Below, one piece after another: positions 20,369-29,098 of a DNA stretch of 64,000 bases. Within the stretch, counting starts at the first letter, position 1, and each line of letters opens with the position of its first letter. Origin of the DNA: Roseiarcus sp963717215 (GTDB lineage Bacteria; Pseudomonadota; Alphaproteobacteria; Rhizobiales; Beijerinckiaceae); assembly GCA_963717215.1 (NCBI GenBank), contig CAVQVS010000001.1, positions 310,001-374,000 on the forward strand. The letters are read 5' to 3'. The translations under genes were made by a program, and so were the position numbers. Under the pieces are notes generated by a model. It was given only the letters and a program-made list of their open reading frames with translations. It did not search any database and was not told where the DNA came from.

Positions 20369-21397
20369 TCACAGCCAGGATTGCGACCAGCCTGTGACCC
20401 AGTCGATCAGCGCCTGGTCGCGAAAGACGCCGCGATCCCAGTCGCCCTTGATATGATCGAGCGCGAAGATTGCGCCCTTCTTGTCGCGCACGGCGACGGA
20501 ATAAAACAGCAGCACATTCCAGTCACGGTTGGTGAGGCCAACGACGCGCTGGCGCGCAGCATATGCGTCGATCAGCGCTTTATAGTCGATTCCGGACCAT
20601 CTCATGACGTCGTCGACGCCGGCCGAAATTGTCGCCGCCTTCGCCGCGACCGAGACATATTCGATCTTGCCTTGGTCGCCTCCAGGCTCGGCTAGCAGGG
20701 ACCCGGCGAAAGCCGCCGCCTCGCCATGCCCGCCAAACCATCGTTCCAGCATGTAGTTATAGTACAGCGGAGCGTAGGCGGGAAAGGTCGGAAAGGTCTT
20801 GGTCGCCTGCACATATATTGACTGCAAGCGCTCGCGCGCGTCATCGGACACGACCGCCATCTCCATTTCGAGGAAGTAGACCATCGGATCGGCGGTCTCA
20901 TGGACAGGGGCCAATGTGTCCTCCGCTCGCGCCATTGCCACGCGGAATCCCCGCCAGGCGGTTTCGGGGGTGTCTTTGGCGGAGCCGAAGCCTCGCAATT
21001 GCCAGGCGCGCGATTTCCAGAGATTGACGAGAGCGATGCGCGCCGCAAGCGAATGCGGCCGCCGCTTTAGCCACGTTTCGAGCGCGTTGCGCTTGTGGTC
21101 GAAGGTCACCCTTGAGGTATCTGGCGCACAACCGCAGCTTGAGCCGGCGAAGGGAGTAAGCTGCTCATAGAACTGCGCCAGCGCCCACCAGCCGCCGCTA
21201 ATGCGCACCCGCGAAGCGCGATAGTCGTCCGCGATGGCGTCGAGTTCGTTGGTGCGGCCCTCCATGAGCATCAGCTCGACGTCGCTACGGACCTCGACGA
21301 TGCGCTCGCTCGGTTCTTCGGCCTGCGTTGGCGCCGAGGCCAGCCAGACCCCCAGAGCCAACAACGCCGTACCGAAGCGCATCCCGCCAAACACCAT
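20369..21397 (-). CDS. Uncharacterised exported protein with helical repeats
   Basis: A 342-residue protein with a signal peptide (MRFGTALLALGVWLASAPTQA) and a mature part rich in amphipathic helices resembling a TPR-like solenoid (RKRNALETWLKRRPHSLAAR-type stretches, TFPTFPAYAPLYYNYMLERW). It contains a small cysteine cluster (SSCGCAP) that could form a disulfide. It vaguely resembles DUF4034-type proteins; no catalytic motif is seen. It is convergent with the SHOCT protein gene and stands alone. The role is unknown, probably periplasmic. Confidence 0.75.
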   Translation of the reverse strand: MVFGGMRFGTALLALGVWLASAPTQAEEPSERIVEVRSDVELMLMEGRTNELDAIADDYRASRVRISGGWWALAQFYEQLTPFAGSSCGCAPDTSRVTFDHKRNALETWLKRRPHSLAARIALVNLWKSRAWQLRGFGSAKDTPETAWRGFRVAMARAEDTLAPVHETADPMVYFLEMEMAVVSDDARERLQSIYVQATKTFPTFPAYAPLYYNYMLERWFGGHGEAAAFAGSLLAEPGGDQGKIEYVSVAAKAATISAGVDDVMRWSGIDYKALIDAYAARQRVVGLTNRDWNVLLFYSVAVRDKKGAIFALDHIKGDWDRGVFRDQALIDWVTGWSQSWL

Positions 21398-21617
21398 GAC
21401 GTATCCACGATTATACTACAACAACGTGTTATATCATGAAGCCCGGCTCTTGCGCGTGAAGAAAGGGCGACGAAGGTTGACGGAAAGTGGAAGCAAAGAC
21501 CACAGCTACAGAGCGCAGAACTAAACGGGGTGGTAACAGACTGAAAACATTAGCAAGCGCCGGTAAAATTGCCGCTAGGCTCATCGCGCTAGTCCTGGCC
21601 CATCCTCCTTGGAGCCG

Positions 21618-23260
21618 CTAATTCCCGCCCTCAAGCAGGCGGCGAGCGATCACCTGCGCCTGGATTTCGGCCGCCCCTTCAAAGATGTTGAGGATGCGTG
21701 CGTCGCATAGGACCCGCGAGATCGGATATTCGAGAGCGAATCCATTGCCGCCATGGATCTGCAGCGCATTGTCCGCTGCTGCCCAGGCGACGCGGGCGGC
21801 GAGGAGCTTCGCCATGCCCGCCTCGAGGTCGCAGCGGCGGCCTTCGTCCTTGGCGCGTCCGGCGAAATAGGTGATCTGGCGCGCGATATGGATCTCGACC
21901 GCCATCATCACGAGCTTGTCGGCGACCCGGGGAAAATGGATGATCGTCTTGCCGAACTGCACCCGCTCCTTGGCGTAGCGGAGCCCAAGCTCGAAAGCGC
22001 ATTGCGCGACGCCCACGGCGCGCGCGGCGGTCTGGATACGTGCGGATTCGAAGGTCTCCATCAGCTGCTTGAAGCCCTGGCCCTCGACGCCGCCCAGGAG
22101 CGCCTCGGCGGGCACGCGGAAGCCGTCGAAGGCGATCTCGTATTCCTTCATGCCGCGGTAGCCGAGCACCTCGATTTCCCCCCCGACATGCCCTCGGCCG
22201 GAAACGGATCGGCGTCATTGCCGCGCGGCTTCTCGGCCAGAAACATCGACAGGCCCCTGTAGCCGCGCTCGTCGGGGTTGGTGCGGACCAGCAATGTCAT
22301 GAGGTCGGCGCGAACGGGATGGGTGATCCAGGTTTTCGCCCCGCTGACCACGTAGTCATCGCCGTGCCGGGTCGCGCGGGTGCGCAAGCTCGCGAGGTCG
22401 GAGCCGGTGTTGGGCTCGGTGAAGACCGCGGTCGGCAGGATCTCGCCGCTCGCGATCCTGGGCAGGTATTTCTGTTTCTGCGCCCCGGTGCCGCCGACGA
22501 GGATGAGTTCGGCGGCGATCTCGGACCGGGTGCCGAGCGAGCCGACGCCGATGTAGCCGCGCGACAATTCCTCCGAGACGACGCACATCGCGACCTTCCC
22601 AAGCCCCATGCCGCCATAGGCCTCCGGGACGGTGAGGCCGAAGACGCCCATCGCGCTCAAGCTCCCGATGATTTCGAGCGGGATATAAGCGTTGGCGCGG
22701 TGCCAGCCTTGGGCGTGGGGAACGATCTCGGCGTCGGCGAAGCGGCGCATCTCGCCGCGGATCGCCTCGAAGGTCTCGTCGAGGCCGGGGTCGCCGATCA
22801 CGCCTTCCCGCGCCTGCCCGATCAAAGCGGCGAGGGCGGCGCGGTTTTCCCTTGTGTTCCCGAGGCGATCAGCGTCTCGACGGCCTCGTTGCGAAACCGC
22901 GCGATGTCTTCCGGAGCGAGGCCGAAGTCGGCGGGGCGGACGAATTCGCCCTGATTCATCGGGATGGCGCTAAAGATCTGATCGAGATAGTCTCCAAGCC
23001 CGATGCGCGTCAGCAATTGTTCAGTCTCGCCGAATCGGCCCGTCCTCCTGCATACGGTTGGCGTAGGCGGCCATTTCCTTGATGGCTTCGACATAGGTCG
23101 CAAGCCAGGCCAGCCCGTGGACGGCATGCTGTTCAGTTTCGATCTTGTCGGCGCTCAACTTGCCGTTTTCGCTCACTCGGCCGCGCATGGCGTCGAGCGC
23201 GCGATCCAAGAGGCGCTCAGCGGCGGAGTGGGCCTGGCGGGCAAGGTCGTCGAGCGTCAA
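21618..23260 (-). pseudogene. mcd: (2S)-Methylsuccinyl-CoA dehydrogenase-like acyl-CoA dehydrogenase, three frameshifts
   Basis: An FAD acyl-CoA dehydrogenase of about 547 residues. The roughly 170-residue N-terminal extension (EQHAVHGLAWLATYVEA, then IPMNQGEFVRPADFGLA) is what marks methylsuccinyl-CoA dehydrogenase, which makes mesaconyl-C1-CoA in the ethylmalonyl-CoA pathway. The catalytic part follows (GVFGLTVPEAYGGMG, TEPNTGSDLASLRTRA, KTWITHP, QIHGGNGFALEYPISRV). The coding frame changes three times, at a CCC run near 23039, at a TTTT-CCC run near 22844-22850, and at a seven-C run at 22178-22184. All are homopolymers, so sequencing indels are likely. The start is taken as TTG 23260 with AAGGAAGGAG nine bases upstream. 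No other pathway gene is in the window. Confidence 0.82.
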
Positions 23261-23416
23261 CAGGCGTGGCTCCTTCCTTGGGCGCCGTTGCTGCGCCGCA
23301 GCATGCGTCGCCGCTTCCGCCGTTGCAATGCCTCTCCGCACATCACGGGGTCGTGGGTGGCGCTCGCCGCCGCGTCGGGCCAAAATGGTTGCTGATGCGG
23401 GGAGGGTCGAGCGAGG

Positions 23417-24259
23417 GTGAACGCACGCCTGAAAATCATCTGGCAGGCGGCGGAGAAATTCGCCGCCGACGACGGCTGGGCAATTGCCAGCTACATCGGG
23501 CTGACTCTGCTCACATCTTTGTTCCCGTTCCTCATTTTCGTCGCGGCGGTCGCCGGATTTTTTGGCTCCAGCGATCTTGCGCACGAGGCGGCGAAGCTTG
23601 TCTTCGCTGAATGGCCGGAGGTGGTGGCCCGGCCGATCTCGGAAGAGGTCGAGCGGGTCCTGACGACCCCACGTAGCGGCGGCCTGCTGACTTTTGGCGC
23701 CGTGTTCTCATTCTATTTCGCTTCGAGCGCGATCGAGGCGCTGAGGGTCGGACTCAATCGCGCCTATGGCCTGATCGAGCCGAGACCGTGGTGGATGCTC
23801 AGGCTTCAGTCTCTAGGCCTGGTGCTGATCGGGTCGATCGCTCTGTTGGCGCTCGCTTTCCTCGTTGTCCTCGGGCCGTTGATCGTGGATACGCTTGGAG
23901 CCTTCTTTCCCTCGCTGGAACAGGCGCACCCCCTGCTCACGTTCCTTCGTATCGGGATCGCGGGTTTGATGCTGGCGAGCTCTCTCATTCTCGCTCACAT
24001 CATCCTGCCCGCCCACCGGGTGGGGTTTCGCGATATCCTGCCCGGCGTCGCGCTGACCTTTGTCGCCAGCATCGCCTTCGGCGAGCTTTTTGGCGCCTAT
24101 TTGAGCGAATATCTGCGCAACTACATTTCGACCTATGCGGGCCTCGCCTCCGTCATGATCGCGCTCGTCTATCTCTATTGGGTGGCGCTGCTTTTCGTGT
24201 TCGGCGGCGAGCTCAACGCGTCGATCATCAGAGCGCGCCAGCTGCGGACGGCGCCCTGA
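23417..24259 (+). CDS. YihY/BrkB family inner-membrane protein
   Basis: A 280-residue integral membrane protein with about six helices. Family features are the amphipathic start (WQAAEKFAADDGWAIASYIG), a first membrane span (LTLLTSLFPFLIFVAAVAGF), the FYFASSAIEALRVGLNRAYG stretch and the C-terminal pair RNYISTYAGLASVMIALVYL followed by YWVALLFVFGGELNA. YihY-family proteins were once called ribonuclease BN by mistake; their molecular role is still unsettled. The gene is divergent from mcd. GAGGGTCGAGCGAGG precedes the GTG/ATG region. Confidence 0.92.
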   Translation: MNARLKIIWQAAEKFAADDGWAIASYIGLTLLTSLFPFLIFVAAVAGFFGSSDLAHEAAKLVFAEWPEVVARPISEEVERVLTTPRSGGLLTFGAVFSFYFASSAIEALRVGLNRAYGLIEPRPWWMLRLQSLGLVLIGSIALLALAFLVVLGPLIVDTLGAFFPSLEQAHPLLTFLRIGIAGLMLASSLILAHIILPAHRVGFRDILPGVALTFVASIAFGELFGAYLSEYLRNYISTYAGLASVMIALVYLYWVALLFVFGGELNASIIRARQLRTAP

Positions 24260-24423
24260 TGCGAAGACCCCACCGCGGCGACCGTTCGGGCGAAAACGGA
24301 TGAATTTCTTTGAGAAGACTACAGAAACTGCCCGCTCATGATTAAGCTCTGGGTCCGCGTGTGGGTGAGCCGCGCACCATCGACTACGTGTGCGGCCGAA
24401 TCACAGGAAGTCGGAGGGACGAG

Positions 24424-26574
24424 TTGAATAGTATTACTCCCGCTCGCTATCCGTTTTTGAGTGGCGGAGGGGAAGCTGCCGAGATCATCGCGAGTTTCGA
24501 CTGGGCTGCGACGCCGCTTGGTCCGATCGAGAGCTGGCCAGCGAGCCTTAAAAATACGATTGCTCTCATCCTTCGGACGCCGGTCCCGATCGTGACCCTG
24601 TGGGGCGGCGACGGGATCATGATTTACAACGACGGCTATTCCACGTTCGCAGGCGGCCGCCACCCAAACCTGTTCGGCTCGAGGGTTCGGGAGGGCTGGC
24701 CGGAAGTCGCCGACTTCAACGACAACGTCATGAAGGTGGGTCTCGCCGGCGAGACGCTCGCCTACCGAGAAACTGAGCTCACGCTTTATCGGCATGGCGG
24801 CAAACCGGAGCAGGTCTGGCTCAATCTCGACTACTCCCCGCTCCTGGGCGAAGACGGCCGACCTGCCGGCGTCATCGCCATTGTTGTCGAAATCACCGAC
24901 AAGGTTCGCATAGAGCGGGAGCTCGAGGCCGAACGCAAGAGCCTGAGGCTCATGTTTGAGCAGGCGCCGGGTTTCATCGCGATGTTGAGCGGGCCGGAGC
25001 ACCGCTTCACCATGGTGAATGAGGCCTACCGGACATTGGTCGCTGGCCGTGATGTCGTCGGCAGGACCGTTGCGGAGGCGCTGCCGGAAGTGGTCGAGCA
25101 GGGCTTCGTCGGGTTGCTCGATCAGGTGTACGCTTCGGGCGAGCCCCATATCGGGCGCGGCGCGCCGGTCAACCTGCAATACCGTCCGGATGGCGTTCTC
25201 ACCCAGCGCTATCTCGATTTCGTTTACCAGCCAATCGTGGCCGATGGCGCGACCACCGGGATCTTCATCCAGGGACACGATGTCACTGAGCAGCGTGAAA
25301 CCGACAAGGCGATCCGCGCGGAGGTCGCGGAGCGTCTGCGCGCCGAGGAAGCCCTACGGGTTTTGAACAACACGCTCGAACAGCGGGTTCACGACGAGGT
25401 CTCCGCCCGCTCCAAGGTCGAGGAGCAACTCCGCCAGGTTCAGAAGATGGAGGCCGTCGGCCAGCTCACCGGCGGCATCGCGCACGACTTTAACAACATG
25501 CTCGCCGTCATCATGGGCGGCCTTAACCTCCTGCAACGCAAGCTGGCGCGCGGCGAAACCGACGTCGAAAGATTCGTCGAGGGCGCCATCGATGGCGCTC
25601 AGCGTGCGGCGACGCTGACACAACGGCTCCTGGCGTTCTCTCGTCAGCAACCCCTTTCACCCGAGCCTCTGATCATCAACAAGCTGGTCGCCGGCATGAG
25701 CGAGCTGCTCGACCGCACGCTCGGCGAGCAAGTCAAAGTCGAGACTGTGCTGGCCGCCGGACTGTGGCAGGTGAAGGCCGATCCCGCGCAACTCGAGAAC
25801 GCGATCCTCAATCTCGCCGTTAACGCGCGTGACGCAATGCTGGGCGGGGGCAGGCTCACGATTGAGACCCAGAACGCCTTCGTGGATGATGCTTACGCGC
25901 AGCAATACGCGATCGAGGCCGGGCAGTACGTGCTGATCGCCGTCGCCGACACAGGCGTAGGCATGGGGCCGGAGGTCATCGCAAAGGCCTTCGACCCCTT
26001 CTTCACCACCAAAGGCGCTGGAAAGGGGACGGGTCTGGGCCTCAGCCAAGTGTATGGCTTCGTTCGCCAGTCCGGGGGCCACGTAAAAATCTATTCCGAG
26101 CCGGGGGTAGGGACATCGGTCAAGATTTACCTCCCGCGACTCTACGGCCAAGCCGCGGCGACGGAGCAGGCGAAGCGGCTTGCCACTGTCCACCGCGGTC
26201 TGCGCAGCGAAATCGTCCTCGTTGTCGAGGACGAGGAACGTGTGCGCGCGTTGTCTGTCGAAGCCCTGCAGGAGCTCGGTTACGGGGTTGTCGAGGCCTC
26301 CGGTCCGTCGCACGCGTTACGCCTGCTCGACGAGGGCCAGCAGGTCACGCTCTTGTTTACCGACGTCGTCATGCCAGAGATGTCGGGACGCCAACTGGCG
26401 GATCTCGCGCGCGGCAAAAGGCCAAACCTCAAGGTCCTCTATACTACCGGCTATACGCGCAACGCCATCGTCCACAACGGGATGCTCGATCCCGGCACCA
26501 GTCTCCTGACCAAGCCCTTCAGCATCGAGGAACTGGCCGCGAAGGTTCGGAAGATCCTCGATGAGGAGGCGTAA
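24424..26574 (+). CDS. Soluble PAS hybrid histidine kinase/response regulator
   Basis: A 716-residue cytoplasmic hybrid kinase. Two PAS-like sensor domains come first (SFDWAATPLGPIESWPASLK, then the LMFEQAPGFIAMLSGPEHRF repeat), followed by a coiled coil (EQRVHDEVSARSKVEEQLRQ). The dimerisation domain has phospho-acceptor His354 in GGIAHDFNNML, and the ATPase domain shows NLAVNARDAM, VADTGVGMG and GKGTGLGLSQVYGF. A C-terminal receiver has Asp647 in LFTDVVMPEMSG and the lysine in LLTKPFS. No membrane span is seen, so it senses an internal signal. TTG 24424 has GGAGG about seven bases upstream and is preferred; a GTG at 24361 would add 21 residues without a site. Confidence 0.9.
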   Translation: MNSITPARYPFLSGGGEAAEIIASFDWAATPLGPIESWPASLKNTIALILRTPVPIVTLWGGDGIMIYNDGYSTFAGGRHPNLFGSRVREGWPEVADFNDNVMKVGLAGETLAYRETELTLYRHGGKPEQVWLNLDYSPLLGEDGRPAGVIAIVVEITDKVRIERELEAERKSLRLMFEQAPGFIAMLSGPEHRFTMVNEAYRTLVAGRDVVGRTVAEALPEVVEQGFVGLLDQVYASGEPHIGRGAPVNLQYRPDGVLTQRYLDFVYQPIVADGATTGIFIQGHDVTEQRETDKAIRAEVAERLRAEEALRVLNNTLEQRVHDEVSARSKVEEQLRQVQKMEAVGQLTGGIAHDFNNMLAVIMGGLNLLQRKLARGETDVERFVEGAIDGAQRAATLTQRLLAFSRQQPLSPEPLIINKLVAGMSELLDRTLGEQVKVETVLAAGLWQVKADPAQLENAILNLAVNARDAMLGGGRLTIETQNAFVDDAYAQQYAIEAGQYVLIAVADTGVGMGPEVIAKAFDPFFTTKGAGKGTGLGLSQVYGFVRQSGGHVKIYSEPGVGTSVKIYLPRLYGQAAATEQAKRLATVHRGLRSEIVLVVEDEERVRALSVEALQELGYGVVEASGPSHALRLLDEGQQVTLLFTDVVMPEMSGRQLADLARGKRPNLKVLYTTGYTRNAIVHNGMLDPGTSLLTKPFSIEELAAKVRKILDEEA

Positions 26575-26581
26575 GAGGTTC

Positions 26582-27268
26582 TCACAGCCCCTTCGCCTTG
26601 AAGTACTTCAACAGCGTCCAAACCGCCGCTTGCTGTTCATCGTCCATCTCATTCAAGTCGAGGTGGGTCAGAAGCATTTCTGACGGCTTCCTGCCCTCGA
26701 GTGTGGGCAGGGGAGCTTGGGGCGGCGAAGGCGTCCCCTCGAACTCTCTTATCGGCGGATGTGCGAACGCAGGCTTCGCAGGTTTCCTGCGCGGCGTCAG
26801 TGACCGCGGCTTCCGTCCCTTGAGGACACGGCCGCTTATCCTCACGCCCGCATCATTGGCGGCGTAAAGAAAGAACGTGACGCACTTCTGGACGACCGCG
26901 TCGGCAGCGGGAAACGCCTTCCTGAAGGCCTCGTTGAAATGGGACGGGGTCGCGGTTTCGAGGTCGATTGCGAACATCGGCGCATATTCATGTCCGAGCA
27001 GCTCTAAAAGCCTCTCGGACCAATTGGCCGTTGCGTGCGCTTTCACCAATCCCTTGAGGCGCTCGGTCGGGCGTCCATCGTCCTCGATGAGGCCGAGGAA
27101 GCGAAGCGCGTGCATGAGCTGAGTGCCCACAACTCCTGAAAAGCGCGCCAGCACGCTGCGGTCGATGCGCGATGGAACGCCGTGCTCGTGGAGATCCTCG
27201 ATGAACGTCTTGAACGTCCGGTACGACGTGTACGGCGGCGTTCCCGACGATCTCGTCCGCTCGCGCAT
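26582..27268 (-). CDS. DUF5343 domain protein
   Basis: A 228-residue protein with a DUF5343 N-terminal region. The tell-tale stretch begins PPYTSYRTFKTFIEDLHEHG, then PSRIDRSVLARFSG, then LMHALRFLGLIEDDGRPTE. The remainder contains FFLYAANDAGVRISGRVLK and a proline- and basic-rich linker. DUF5343 proteins look like small helical, winged-helix-like modules, sometimes beside mobile or defence genes. The function is unknown. It converges on the hybrid kinase gene and is divergent from gcrA. Confidence 0.82.
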   Translation of the reverse strand: MRERTRSSGTPPYTSYRTFKTFIEDLHEHGVPSRIDRSVLARFSGVVGTQLMHALRFLGLIEDDGRPTERLKGLVKAHATANWSERLLELLGHEYAPMFAIDLETATPSHFNEAFRKAFPAADAVVQKCVTFFLYAANDAGVRISGRVLKGRKPRSLTPRRKPAKPAFAHPPIREFEGTPSPPQAPLPTLEGRKPSEMLLTHLDLNEMDDEQQAAVWTLLKYFKAKGL

Positions 27269-27534
27269 AACGATCTCCCGGCGTTCGGAACGCCGCGCCT
27301 CACATTCCGCACCGCTAGGTCACTATACCGTATTTGTGGTCGCGTTAGGACTATTCCAAATGCACTATTGCGGCCTGATTCGTTTTTTTAAGATGCTGAA
27401 GAAATTGGAAATTCTTCCAAAATTGTTGGGCTGCCCAGGCCGAAACGTCTCTGTGTCCGGCCAGGACAAGAATATCCAACTTACACCATTCCGCGCGGCG
27501 TACCGCCGCAGCGACAGCGATTGGAGCCGTGCAA

Positions 27535-28083
27535 ATGCTGTGGACCGCCGAGGCCGTCGAGGATCTCAAGAGGCTGGCTCTTGAGGGGAAGAGCGCAAGC
27601 CACATCTCTACGGCGCTCGGCGTCGGATCCCGTAACGCGGTCATTGGCAAGGCGAGCCGGATCGGGATCAAACTTGGTGGCGGCGTGGGCGTCTCCGCGC
27701 GCGGGAAGGGTGCGGCCCGTGCGGCTCGTCCCCAATGGGCGACAGCGCCTTACCGTCGGCCCAGCGCCGACGCGCAACGTTCCGGCGCGGCTGCCCGTCG
27801 TGATCTCCAGTTCTCGCGGGAAGAAGGCGGGCCGGCCGGACGAAGCTTTGGCGTGGCCGAGATCGGCGAGATGCGGCGGCTGCGGTTGGAGGACATTCGC
27901 AACTCCACCTGCCGGTGGCCGCTGGGCGATCCGAGGAGCGGCGATTTCGCCTATTGCGGGCTCACGCCGGTCGGAGGGCAGTCGTACTGCGCCGGCCATT
28001 GCCAAATGGCTTATCGGTCGCCACACGCGCGACCGAGTGCGCGGGAGCGACGCGCCATCGCGAGTTCATGGCGGCTGTCGTGA
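27535..28083 (+). CDS. gcrA: GcrA-family cell-cycle regulator
   Basis: A 182-residue GcrA-type protein. GcrA binds sigma-70 RNA polymerase and activates promoters carrying CcrM-methylated GANTC sites in alphaproteobacteria. The N-terminal helix-turn-helix (WTAEAVEDLKRLALEGKSAS, then RNAVIGKASRIGIKLGG) and the C-terminal sigma-interaction motif (CRWPLGDP, then FAYCGLTPVGGQSYCAGHC, then AY) are both seen. The family more often reads LW and LSASQIA where this has LALEGKSASHIS, so it may be a divergent paralogue. The ATG at 27535 follows GGAG at eight bases; GTG 27529 is another possibility. Confidence 0.92.
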   Translation: MLWTAEAVEDLKRLALEGKSASHISTALGVGSRNAVIGKASRIGIKLGGGVGVSARGKGAARAARPQWATAPYRRPSADAQRSGAAARRDLQFSREEGGPAGRSFGVAEIGEMRRLRLEDIRNSTCRWPLGDPRSGDFAYCGLTPVGGQSYCAGHCQMAYRSPHARPSARERRAIASSWRLS

Positions 28084-28173
28084 GGCCGAGCGCCAAAAAA
28101 GATTGTAAGCGGATGGGCGCAGCGAGTTGGCGCCGCGCTCGATGAGCGCGGCTGACGCGGTCGGCGACCGCAT

Positions 28174-29097
28174 CTACAATCCGTCCGTTCGCTCGAACAC
28201 GCAGATCAGGCCTGGAGCATCGGCGCCCGCCTCGCGCCGGGTCGATGCAGACTGAACGAGGAGCGGCTGCAATCCCAACTCATGCGCTTTGGTCTCAACG
28301 TAGCCGCGCCGGTGCGCAAAGCGCATCGTCCGCTCCAGCCTGAATTCGTCGCCCTCACAAGTCTCTACCGAGAAGGCGAAGAGACCGTCCGAGGCCAGCG
28401 CCATCGCGACGGCGGCAAAGAGCCGAGTGAGGTCGCCGATATAAACGAGCGCGTCGGCGGCGACGATAAGATCGAAGCCTCCGCGCGGCCCAGACGCCAG
28501 CATCGCCACGGCGTCGCCGACCTTAAGCTCGTCATAGGCGCCGCGTTGTCGCGCCTTGGCGATCATGCCGGGCGCGAGGTCGACGCCGGTCAGATGGACG
28601 ATGCGGTCGCGTAAGGCTTCGCCCATGAGGCCAGTGCCGCAGCCGAAGTCGAGAGCCGAGGCGAAGCGCCGGCCCGGCGCGGCGGCGGTCAAGCTGTCGG
28701 CGATGAGGGTAGGGGCGCGGTAGCCGAGATTCTTGACCAGATGGACGTCGAAGCGCGGGGCATAGTCGTTGAACAGCCGCGCGACATAGGCCGGCGGCAG
28801 CGCATACGGGGCGTCCCCTCGTCCAATGAGCGCGAGGCGCGCCGCCGCGCCTTGCGAATCGGCGGTATCGGCGGCGAGCGTTCCACGAAACGCTCGCGCC
28901 GCGGCGTCCAGGTCGCCGAGCTTTTCCCGCGCCTCGGCAAGCGCGAACCAGGCCGCAGCCCAGTGCGGCGCCTGCTCGACCGTCTGTTCGTACAGATCCG
29001 CGGCCGCGCTCCAGTCGCCGTCTTTCGCTGCCGCTTTGGCGTAGGCGAAACGGCGCTCGGCGATGAGATCGCCCGCAGCGAGGGGGTCGCGAGCCAC
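28174..29097 (-). CDS. TPR-containing class I SAM methyltransferase
   Basis: A 307-residue protein. Residues 15-95 form two TPR-like repeats (GDWSAAADLYEQTVEQAPHW, AEAREKLGDLDAAARAFRGT). A Rossmann methyltransferase domain follows with the SAM motif LDFGCGTGLMGEAL, the acidic VDLAPGMIAKARQRG and FDLIVAADALVYIGDL. Such TPR-methyltransferases are widespread in alphaproteobacteria; the substrate is usually unknown. It lies 1 bp downstream of the reductase gene, so it probably ends a three-gene operon. The final residues (DAPGLICVFERT) are typical for the group. Confidence 0.9.
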   Translation of the reverse strand: MARDPLAAGDLIAERRFAYAKAAAKDGDWSAAADLYEQTVEQAPHWAAAWFALAEAREKLGDLDAAARAFRGTLAADTADSQGAAARLALIGRGDAPYALPPAYVARLFNDYAPRFDVHLVKNLGYRAPTLIADSLTAAAPGRRFASALDFGCGTGLMGEALRDRIVHLTGVDLAPGMIAKARQRGAYDELKVGDAVAMLASGPRGGFDLIVAADALVYIGDLTRLFAAVAMALASDGLFAFSVETCEGDEFRLERTMRFAHRRGYVETKAHELGLQPLLVQSASTRREAGADAPGLICVFERTDGL

Positions 29098-29098
29098 G

